A stretch of 43,267 nucleotides of DNA from DAOUJW01 sp034421015. GTDB lineage: Bacteria > Chloroflexota > Dehalococcoidia > Lucifugimonadales > UBA2985. The stretch is from contig DAOUKT010000007.1 of assembly GCA_034421015.1 (NCBI GenBank), positions 1-43,267 on the forward strand, written 5' to 3'. The position numbers and the translations under genes were made by a program. Every line of letters starts with the position of its first letter. Position 1 is the first letter of the stretch. Below the pieces are notes generated by a model. The model did no database searches and was not told where the DNA came from. It saw nothing but the letters and a program-made list of their open reading frames with translations. Shown one piece after another: positions 14,822 through 21,184 of this stretch.

Positions 14822-16380
14822 ACGCTTCCGACGTTAGGTACTTCGTACTTGTCAGTCAACTCTCGGCCTAGGGCTACCGGGATTGTATACTCAATGCTGA
14901 CTCTTCGAATATCAAAATCCACCGTTCTGATGAACGAGGCGAGGAATGACTTGGACTCAACGAAGGACGCGTTTCTTAGGAGGTCTTGTAGGTCTAATAC
15001 TGTCTTTTCCATTGCTGCAGCATCGAGAGGTTGATGACCCTGCTGGCCTTGATGTTTCAAAGCCTCCTCCTTCCTACTGCTCAAGTCTCTCTGTTGCGCC
15101 CTCAACTCTTTGATTCTAGGAGCCAAATCGTCTATCTCTACTTTCCCGCCCTCCAATGCAGCATACAGATTCGCTAGTTTCTGACCAACAGATCTGGATT
15201 CCTGTTCCAGGCGCTCGAGCTCCTTCTCGGAGCGACGCCTGTCCACCTTCAACTCTTGGTTGGTCAATCTTACCAATTGTCCTAGATTCTCTTTGGTCAG
15301 AATGTTCTCTCTAACGCGGTCAACTACGAATTCTTCCAACTTTCTGGCGTTAGCTGCCGGAGCATCACACGCTGTCCGACCCTTTAGTATCCGGTTGTTG
15401 CAGTTGTAGTAAAGGTACTTGCCGGATTTCCCCTTAGTTCCTACTGCAGTTGATCCGCATCTGGCGCAACGAGCTAGTCCACTCAAAAGATATTGACTGG
15501 ATACCCTCATAGGGTGTTTCACTGACGGTCGCCTTGAAGTTAGCAAGGCCTGCACTTGCTCAAAGACATGCCTATCCACAAGAGGGGAATGGCAATCCGG
15601 TATGCGAATGACCTCCTCTTCAGTACTCTTCTGTCTGCCAGCCAGAGTCCTGCTGTACTTGTTCCAGACAAGAGTCCCGACATAGACTTCATTCCTCAGG
15701 ATGTGGTTGATATTAGTTGCCCCGAAGAGCCTTCCACTGCGGGTTCTCAACCCCTGTACGTTAAGCGAATATGCGATCGCTTTCGCACCTTGCCCATGAG
15801 AGGCCATGTCGAACATCCTAGTGACAATGGGTGCCTCATTTTCATCCGGAGCGATCTTACGCTTTACTACCGCCCCGTAGGTCTCCGCTACTAGCCTATA
15901 GCCGAAGGGGGGTCGACCACCGTTACGGAATCCCCTAAGCGCATTCTCTTGCATCCCTCTCACTGTGTCCTGAGACAAGTTCGCCGAGTAAAACTCGTCT
16001 ATAACCTCGATAATCCCCTCAAGCAAAGACCCCGCTGGGCTCGAATCCACCTGCTCATTAATGGAAATGACCGAAATCTGTCTGCGCTTTAGCAGGGCTT
16101 TGTAAACTACTGAGTCCTCTCTATTTCGCGCGAATCTGGAGAGCTTCCACACTAGGATGGCATCGAAAGGCTTTACCTTACCCTTGGCGGCGGTGATCAT
16201 TTCCTTGAATGCGGGCCGATTTACAGACCTTGCACTCTCGGCTTCGTCCATATACTCAGCCACTACATCCCACTCGCGTTTGATTGCATAACTCTTGAGA
16301 GCTTTGAGTTGGGCAGGGATTGAGAGGTCTTTCTCAGCCTGCCTTTCCGATGACACACGTGCATATATTGCGACTCTCAT
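14758..16380 (-). CDS. Large serine recombinase (integrase)
   Basis: A 540-residue site-specific recombinase predicted to integrate and excise the element. The N-terminal resolvase domain has the catalytic serine in Y-A-R-V-S-S (Ser10) and the arginines of L-S-R-F-A-R-N (80-86). The recombinase domain includes G-G-R-P-P-F-G-Y, and a zinc ribbon begins C-A-R-C-G. A long coiled-coil arm and a C-terminal E-K-T-V-L-D-L-Q-D-L-L region follow. The ATG at 16380 has AGGAGGT just upstream; an earlier in-frame ATG at 16452 lacks one. The last ~20 residues (S-R-I-R-T-Y-D-L-A-V-N-S-R) are antisense tRNA-Asn, so the native end was changed by integration. It is more A+T-rich than its neighbours. Confidence 0.93.
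   Translation of the reverse strand: MRVAIYARVSSERQAEKDLSIPAQLKALKSYAIKREWDVVAEYMDEAESARSVNRPAFKEMITAAKGKVKPFDAILVWKLSRFARNREDSVVYKALLKRRQISVISINEQVDSSPAGSLLEGIIEVIDEFYSANLSQDTVRGMQENALRGFRNGGRPPFGYRLVAETYGAVVKRKIAPDENEAPIVTRMFDMASHGQGAKAIAYSLNVQGLRTRSGRLFGATNINHILRNEVYVGTLVWNKYSRTLAGRQKSTEEEVIRIPDCHSPLVDRHVFEQVQALLTSRRPSVKHPMRVSSQYLLSGLARCARCGSTAVGTKGKSGKYLYYNCNNRILKGRTACDAPAANARKLEEFVVDRVRENILTKENLGQLVRLTNQELKVDRRRSEKELERLEQESRSVGQKLANLYAALEGGKVEIDDLAPRIKELRAQQRDLSSRKEEALKHQGQQGHQPLDAAAMEKTVLDLQDLLRNASFVESKSFLASFIRTVDFDIRRVSIEYTIPVALGRELTDKYEVPNVGSVGSPSRIRTYDLAVNSRPLYR
14800..14821. other. Presumed attachment site in the tRNA-Asn 3' end
   Basis: The T-arm and acceptor end of tRNA-Asn form the left junction of the element. 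The recombinase coding frame runs across it and stops inside the tRNA at 14758. A second copy of this segment would be expected at the far end of the element, which lies outside the window. The exact crossover bases cannot be set from one end. Confidence 0.5.
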
Positions 16381-16482
16381 ACGACCTCCTTCACAATTTG
16401 TCTCGCGCCGCCGACTACTGAGTTTCTTCTTGATGTGCCAAGGTCTCCACACCTTGGCTACAATGGATTCGCCTTAAGCCTC

Positions 16483-17442
16483 CTAAATGACCTGATGTGC
16501 CTCCGATATGCGCTGGAAGATGTCGCTTTCCAGCTGGGGTCTAAGGACCGACCGGTCATTGTAGGGAACCGCCACGACGGCGACCTTGGCCACGCGTTCT
16601 CCCCATAGCACGGCCCTTGCCACTACGGTGATGTCGTCCGATTTCCAAAGGTCATATCCGCTGACTCTCTCCACGTGAACCGAAGAGCCTGTCCTGAAGA
16701 CGGTGTCCCCAATGGAGCCAGGCGTTGGCGAACTGCCCCGCCTCGGCAGCAACCCCCTCAGACAGGAAAGGGGTCTTCTACTTGTCCTCAGCCTGAAGCC
16801 GGGAGTCCTCGCCACTACCGTGGCCCTGAGACAAGCTAGGTCTTCGGAGTCTAAGGGTCCCGTCTCTCCGTCACTCTCCTTTCGCTCGTACAGCACGGCG
16901 AGGAGGGGCTGGTGGCGCATCACCTCCGCCAAGCGCAGGGAGATTGAGGAATATGAGCGACGGTAGAGGCGCTGCAGGGCGACGACGTCGAATCCCGTGG
17001 TCTCCGCCATTATGGAAAACAGCTGCGGCTGCACGAGCACAGATGCGGCGAATCTGTCCGCCTGCCTGCACAGCCTCTTGCCCCTTGGATACCGGTGCGA
17101 GGGGTGGATGTCTCTGAGTCTCTCGATGATGATCTCATACGTCTCGTGGAGAACCGTGTGCTCCTGGGCTCCGCTCCACTCGGAGGCGTCGTAGTGTATC
17201 AGGTATGGCCCTTGCGCATGGCCAGCGTGAAACCCCCTGTAGCTGCCGGGGAGATTCGATGCGACGGCCAGGCCGATTCCGGCTCTTGCGAGCAATTCCT
17301 TGAGTCGCTGGAGAGTGGGGATTCCGGAAAGCGAGAAGAACTTCACGAAGGACCTGGCGGTCGAGGCCGGGTCCGGTAGTGTGCCATAGCGGGAATCATC
17401 CACCAGCTGCCGGCAGAACTCGGCAATCAGGTCCCTGCTCAA
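16483..17442 (-). CDS. ImmA/IrrE-like metallopeptidase, HExxE variant
   Basis: A 319-residue protein of the ImmA/IrrE type, proteases that inactivate ImmR-like repressors and trigger excision or transfer of integrative elements. The active-site helix reads V-L-H-E-T-Y-E-I-I; the second zinc histidine of HExxH is replaced by Glu. The downstream R-Q-A-D-R-F-A-A-S-V-L-V segment is the family's third-ligand helix and is recognisable, although its usual glutamate is not obvious. The gene overlaps the upstream XRE repressor by four bases, the classical ImmR-ImmA arrangement. The C-terminal ~130 residues are not recognised. It could be a reduced-activity or sensor form. Confidence 0.75.
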   Translation of the reverse strand: MSRDLIAEFCRQLVDDSRYGTLPDPASTARSFVKFFSLSGIPTLQRLKELLARAGIGLAVASNLPGSYRGFHAGHAQGPYLIHYDASEWSGAQEHTVLHETYEIIIERLRDIHPSHRYPRGKRLCRQADRFAASVLVQPQLFSIMAETTGFDVVALQRLYRRSYSSISLRLAEVMRHQPLLAVLYERKESDGETGPLDSEDLACLRATVVARTPGFRLRTSRRPLSCLRGLLPRRGSSPTPGSIGDTVFRTGSSVHVERVSGYDLWKSDDITVVARAVLWGERVAKVAVVAVPYNDRSVLRPQLESDIFQRISEAHQVI

Positions 17443-17843
17443 TCCAGAAGCCTCTTTCCCGTCAGACGCTCGTACATCTCGACTATGAACCGCTTGGCCT
17501 CAATGTCCAAAGGTCCCCGCGGCCTAGTTCCGAACCGGAACTCCGGATCCTCCAGGACGTACCGGTAAGCCCTGTCGACCTCCAGTGGGTCGTTGTCCGT
17601 TTGCCCCTCCTCGTTGTCCAGATACCCAGCACTTCTCAGCAGGCGCTTCACGTCGACACCGTAAAGGGCCGCCAGCCTCTTGAGCAAATTCACTCCGGGG
17701 CGACGCTCCCCCCGCTCGATCTCCGAGAGGTAGGAATTCGATATGCCCGACAAACGGCGCACCTCTCTGAGACTGATATCGCCCCTTAGCCTTCTCAGTA
17801 GTGGCCCTATCTCCAATCCCCCGTTGTCGGTATCCTCGTTCAT
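17439..17843 (-). CDS. XRE-family repressor (ImmR-like)
   Basis: A 134-residue repressor with an N-terminal XRE helix-turn-helix: L-R-R-L-R-G-D-I-S-L-R-E-V-R-R-L-S-G-I-S, then Y-L-S-E-I-E-R-G-E-R-R-P-G. The C-terminal ~60 residues (L-E-V-D-R-A-Y-R-Y-V-L) probably form the regulatory or dimer domain. The ATG at 17843 is preceded by GGGGA at proper spacing; a TTG four codons earlier is less likely. It ends overlapping the metallopeptidase gene. Divergent small HTH genes start about 250 bases away, so this looks like the control switch of the element. The palindromes at 17870 and 18015 are candidate operators. Confidence 0.85.
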   Translation of the reverse strand: MNEDTDNGGLEIGPLLRRLRGDISLREVRRLSGISNSYLSEIERGERRPGVNLLKRLAALYGVDVKRLLRSAGYLDNEEGQTDNDPLEVDRAYRYVLEDPEFRFGTRPRGPLDIEAKRFIVEMYERLTGKRLLD

Positions 17844-17869
17844 GCCATTCCCCAATCGTGTATCTAGGC

Positions 17870-17889
17870 TGTCCTACTGGAGTAGGACA
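17870..17889. promoter_or_regulatory. Inverted repeat, candidate ImmR operator
   Basis: TGTCCTACT-GG-AGTAGGACA is a perfect inverted repeat with nine-base arms, 27 bases upstream of the repressor ATG. A single half-site-like AAGTAGGAG occurs again near 17944. The location fits autoregulation by the XRE protein encoded next to it. Confidence 0.6.
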
Positions 17890-18014
17890 TGCAACTCGGT
17901 AAATTTTTGTCGATCTATTGTCATATTGCAGTAAGCAACTGTCAAGTAGGAGTGCATTCTGGCTTTTCATCTATTGTCGTCTGTACCACTATCTTGATAC
18001 ACTGCATTAGCACG

Positions 18015-18045
18015 ACGAACAATGGTTCGTGGGCGCCATTATACT
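18015..18045 (+). promoter_or_regulatory. Candidate promoter with operator for the HTH cluster
   Basis: ACGAAC-aatg-GTTCGT (18015-18030) is a perfect inverted repeat placed just before a good -10 hexamer TATACT (18040-18045). No strong -35 is seen. The palindrome differs from the one at 17870, which suggests that two regulators act in this divergent region, as in phage-type switches. Confidence 0.4.
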
Positions 18046-18096
18046 ACCGGAGCATGGCAGAGCGCCACCTCCAGATTTCGCACGAGGGTAGTTGAT

Positions 18097-18321
18097 GTGA
18101 GGAATTCCGAAAAACTCACCCCGGAGCAGGAGGAGATCAGGATTCACGGCCTGAGGATACTGGCCGGGCTGATCGCTCGTCGTCACCTCGCATTGATGAG
18201 AGCGGAGAGCGGCGAGGCTATCGGGCCTTTTGCTGGAGACCTCGACCCTGACTTGAACGAGAAGGACAGCGTGGTCACCCCAGGCCAGTCGATTGCTCCA
18301 TCGGAGGAAGCCGATGGCTAG
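18097..18321 (+). CDS. Small protein at the head of the HTH cluster
   Basis: A 74-residue protein of unknown family, with a helix L-R-I-L-A-G-L-I-A-R-R-H-L-A-L and an acidic C-terminus. I chose the GTG at 18097 because GAGGG lies eight bases upstream and the sequence before it is not protein-like; the frame stays open from an ATG at 18022. It overlaps the next HTH gene by eight bases. Position at the start of the divergent operon suggests an early regulatory or excision-related role, which is inference only. Confidence 0.55.
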   Translation: MRNSEKLTPEQEEIRIHGLRILAGLIARRHLALMRAESGEAIGPFAGDLDPDLNEKDSVVTPGQSIAPSEEADG

Positions 18322-18559
18322 CAGAAACTCCCGCCGACGGGTGATACTCAAGGCCGAGGCTCTGTGGGAAATCCTCGACAGGCTGAACATGACCCAGAGC
18401 GATCTGGCCCGTGTAGTGGGGATTACGCCCGGGTATATCTCTCTGCTCATAGGGGGTAGACGAAGCCCGTCTGCCGCAATCAGGCAGAGGATGCAGGAAG
18501 CCCTGGGCATTGAGGATTTCGACGCGCTCTTCGCGATGGAGGATTACAGTGCCCGCTAA
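18314..18559 (+). CDS. Small XRE-family HTH protein
   Basis: An 81-residue protein that is nearly all helix-turn-helix: L-W-E-I-L-D-R-L-N-M-T-Q-S-D-L-A-R-V-V-G, I-T-P-G-Y-I-S-L-L-I-G-G, R-R-S-P-S. It is Cro-like in size. ATG 18314 is preceded by GGAGGAAG; the frame also has an ATG seven codons earlier inside the preceding gene. It overlaps the following gene by 11 bases. It probably opposes or complements the ImmR-like repressor in controlling the element. Confidence 0.8.
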   Translation: MASRNSRRRVILKAEALWEILDRLNMTQSDLARVVGITPGYISLLIGGRRSPSAAIRQRMQEALGIEDFDALFAMEDYSAR

Positions 18560-18830
18560 AAACCTGATTCCGCCCCAACTGACCATGGAGGAGTGTCTGC
18601 TGCCGGAGGACTTTCCCCGGCGGATTCGGCTGCTCAAGGAGAGGGCGGGGCTAACCTGGCAGGGGCTTGCATGGTGCCTGGGTGTTGACCCAAGACAGGT
18701 GGAGAGGTGGCGGCATGGAACCGCTCCATGCGGGGACGCGATGTACATGCTGTTCCGCCTAGCGGCGCGAGTCCCGGGAGGACTGAGAATCCTGCTGTTG
18801 GAGGACCTCCCCCAGCCAATCAGGAAATAG
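18549..18830 (+). CDS. Small HTH protein, array member 1
   Basis: A 93-residue protein with an XRE-type HTH: P-E-D-F-P-R-R-I-R-L-L-K-E-R-A-G-L-T-W, G-L-A-W-C-L-G-V-D-P, V-E-R-W-R-H-G, then A-A-R-V-P-G-G. Start GTG 18549 has GGAGG six bases upstream and overlaps the previous gene; an earlier in-frame ATG at 18510 lies within that gene. It shares the pattern F-P-x-R-L...G-x-S/T-W-x-x-L-A-x-x-L-G-V...W-R-x-G with the next two genes, so the three are paralogues. I infer DNA binding; targets are unknown. Confidence 0.75.
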   Translation: MPAKNLIPPQLTMEECLLPEDFPRRIRLLKERAGLTWQGLAWCLGVDPRQVERWRHGTAPCGDAMYMLFRLAARVPGGLRILLLEDLPQPIRK

Positions 18831-18879
18831 CGGCTTTTCTCGAACGACATAGCGACAACAACAGGAAGGAGTCTATAGC

Positions 18880-19155
18880 TTGAAGACTACAGCAGATGAG
18901 ATGGACTGCGCTTCCGAGGAGTTTCCCGCGGGTTTCCCTGAGCGCTTGGAGAGCTTCCTGGAGCTGACTGGCATGTCTTGGGGGGAGCTTGCGGCGTGTT
19001 TGGGAGTTCAGTACGAGAGGGTGACCTCGTGGCGAAAGGGCGCCGACCCCAGGGGCTCCGCCCTGCCCGACCTGATGAAGCTGGCCCGCCGCGTTCCAGG
19101 CGGCATGGCCGTGCTGTTTCCCGGCGTGACGTCGGCATTCGGCCTGGAGGACTAG
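18880..19155 (+). CDS. Small HTH protein, array member 2
   Basis: A 91-residue paralogue of the preceding gene: G-F-P-E-R-L-E-S-F-L-E-L-T-G-M-S-W-G-E-L-A-A-C-L-G-V, then V-T-S-W-R-K-G and A-R-R-V-P-G-G. The start is TTG 18880, eight bases after AGGAAGGAG; no better start exists. The recognition-helix residues differ from those of its neighbours, suggesting different DNA targets or heteromer formation. Confidence 0.75.
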   Translation: MKTTADEMDCASEEFPAGFPERLESFLELTGMSWGELAACLGVQYERVTSWRKGADPRGSALPDLMKLARRVPGGMAVLFPGVTSAFGLED

Positions 19156-19159
19156 CCTC

Positions 19160-19477
19160 GTGGGACGGCAGCGTCGAGTGTACCGCCCGGTGAGGAACTC
19201 GTTCCCAGAGGATTTCCCTGCGAGGCTGTTGAGATTCAAAGAGCGCTCAGGGCATTCGTGGAGATCCCTGGCTCACAGGCTGGGTGTGCAGCCCAAACTT
19301 CTCCGGGCATGGCGAAGCGGCGTAGTACCCAGTTCCATTCACCTGTTCCACCTCTTGGCGCTTGCAGACCGAATGGGGCTGAGAAACGTCCTGTTGTACC
19401 CGGAAAACAGCGGTTACAAGGCGCCGGACAGTCATGCCACAGAGGATGACGTGACTGAAGTCCTCCTCCCCCAATGA
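19160..19477 (+). CDS. Small HTH protein, array member 3
   Basis: A 105-residue paralogue, start GTG 19160 four bases after the previous stop. It repeats F-P-E-D-F-P-A-R-L-L-R-F-K-E-R-S-G-H-S-W, L-A-H-R-L-G-V-Q-P and W-R-S-G-V-V-P. The V-P-G-G of its siblings is replaced by M-G-L-R. A 25-residue acidic tail follows. It is the last gene of the divergent cluster and converges on the transfer operon, whose last gene ends at 19526. Confidence 0.72.
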   Translation: MGRQRRVYRPVRNSFPEDFPARLLRFKERSGHSWRSLAHRLGVQPKLLRAWRSGVVPSSIHLFHLLALADRMGLRNVLLYPENSGYKAPDSHATEDDVTEVLLPQ

Positions 19478-19525
19478 GATTCAAGCGCATTCGGTGAGGT
19501 AGATGCGGGAGGCGTGGCCCGGCCT

Positions 19526-21184
19526 CTAGGGACCATTGAACGGCTTTGCGGGCTCCCACCCATCCACGTCCAGCCACGCGGGACCCAATGGCCCAACACG
19601 CTCGAGCAATCCCCTGTGGGAAACCAGCAGAGGAGCCTCGACTCCGGCCCGCTCCATCCCTTCCCTGGCGACCCTCAGAAAGTGCGCCTGTGGAATTTCC
19701 TCCTCGAATACGACCAGCACCAGGGGACTGGAACCGTTGTCGTCGGTGGGCCGCTGGGAGGAGTAGTAGCGAAGGTACGGAGCGATGCGGTCGGTCATTG
19801 TCACGGGGCGAACCGCCCGTCGTTCCCATTCCAGGAAGAACGGCGCTGTTTTGCCGCGCTTTTGCAGGATGCCGAACGCGTCGGGATTGATGGAACGAAC
19901 CACGTCCTCGTGACGGAAGTGCCGGGAGGCGCGCCGCGGGGGGTCCAGCTGCAAGACATCCCAGCCGCGAGCCGGGGCCTGGCTTGCGAGGGCCGCCAGG
20001 AACCAGTGCACCGCACTCGTGTGCTCCAGGTTCCTCAGGAGCTGCCTGCTCCTGCGTCCGGAGACATTCCGCCATGTCAATCCCAGATCCATGTCCTGAA
20101 GGGCAGCGCTCCACCTCCGCCTTGCGGCCCCAACGGACACACGATCCCTCCGGGCAAGAAGGGAGATTCCTCGGTCCGTGAGGGCCAACCGGCGCATTCC
20201 TTCCACCTCAGAGTTGATGGCTAGCTTCAACTTCAGCAGGCGAGACAGGATGCGGGCGAGCATGGATCTCCTGACGCCCATAAGGGAGCCCAGGTGCGGA
20301 GCGCTGATCCAGGGCCAGTCTGAAGCCAATTCGAGAGCCCGTTTCTCGGCGGGCTTCAATACAGCGGGGATTATCCAGCCGGGTGCATCGTCCTTAGCAG
20401 CATCGATGTGGAGTTCCTCCGGCAGGGTCACTCTCTTCATCTGCTCTTCCTCGACTGGCCCGCCCTCGCCTCCCGCATAAGATAGGGCGCTGCGAAGGTC
20501 GAACATCGTCGAGCCGGAGGGTGTACGCCAGATGGGAGCGTCGGGGCCGGCGCTGACTGCTTCCCGTTCCAGGGCAACGAGGGTCAGTGACTGCGAGGAC
20601 GACAGGTTCCTGCGGGCATACCTGAGCCTCACCTCGTCGGGAGTAATCACCAGGACGGCGGAAGGCCTTGTCACTTGCTTCAGCCGCCACGTGCGCTTGG
20701 AGAAGGCCGTCCTGTCCGACGTCGGACCCTGCCTGACCACTGCGATTGTCCTGCCGTCCGGAAGAGCGATGACAGCGTCCATCGGCCTCGACCTGAACCA
20801 CCGGAACCGGATGGGGCGCTCGATGTTGGAGACGGACGAGGCCAGCCGGTATACCACGGCAATCCCATCCAGCCGCTCCATGAGAACTCGTCTCCACTGG
20901 GAGGATACCGGGTGTGAGTGGAGGAGAGAGTCAACGGCGACCCCCGTATTCCGGGCGAGTCGGTCAACGCCGCCGGAAGTCAGGTAGTAGCGCCGGGTTG
21001 GTGGGAGGAGGTCGGAGGCATGGGATAGGAAGCCCACAAGCTTTTCGGCCTCCAACCTATCCACGGCAGGGTATACGGCTCCCCTTGACCAGCCGGAGAT
21101 GTACACCATCTCCAGTCGGTCAAGAAAGGGCATGTCGGAGAGGAGCCTCAGCAATTCAGTCCTGCACCTAGCGAGGGACGTCAC
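19526..21184 (-). CDS. Replication-relaxation family protein, transfer operon
   Basis: A 552-residue protein with two winged-helix-like regions: residues 5-60, with V-Y-P-A-V-D-R-L-E-A-E-K-L-V, and about 270-340, with L-A-L-T-D-R-G-I-S-L-L-A-R-R-D-R. The C-terminal region shows P-D-A-F and F-F-L-E-W-E-R-R-A, aligning with the 9822-11153 protein of the other island. Family members occur on conjugative plasmids and integrative elements and are linked to replication or transfer initiation, without firm biochemistry. The start overlaps the coupling-ATPase stop by ATGA. It is the last gene of the transfer operon. Confidence 0.72.
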   Translation of the reverse strand: MTSLARCRTELLRLLSDMPFLDRLEMVYISGWSRGAVYPAVDRLEAEKLVGFLSHASDLLPPTRRYYLTSGGVDRLARNTGVAVDSLLHSHPVSSQWRRVLMERLDGIAVVYRLASSVSNIERPIRFRWFRSRPMDAVIALPDGRTIAVVRQGPTSDRTAFSKRTWRLKQVTRPSAVLVITPDEVRLRYARRNLSSSQSLTLVALEREAVSAGPDAPIWRTPSGSTMFDLRSALSYAGGEGGPVEEEQMKRVTLPEELHIDAAKDDAPGWIIPAVLKPAEKRALELASDWPWISAPHLGSLMGVRRSMLARILSRLLKLKLAINSEVEGMRRLALTDRGISLLARRDRVSVGAARRRWSAALQDMDLGLTWRNVSGRRSRQLLRNLEHTSAVHWFLAALASQAPARGWDVLQLDPPRRASRHFRHEDVVRSINPDAFGILQKRGKTAPFFLEWERRAVRPVTMTDRIAPYLRYYSSQRPTDDNGSSPLVLVVFEEEIPQAHFLRVAREGMERAGVEAPLLVSHRGLLERVGPLGPAWLDVDGWEPAKPFNGP

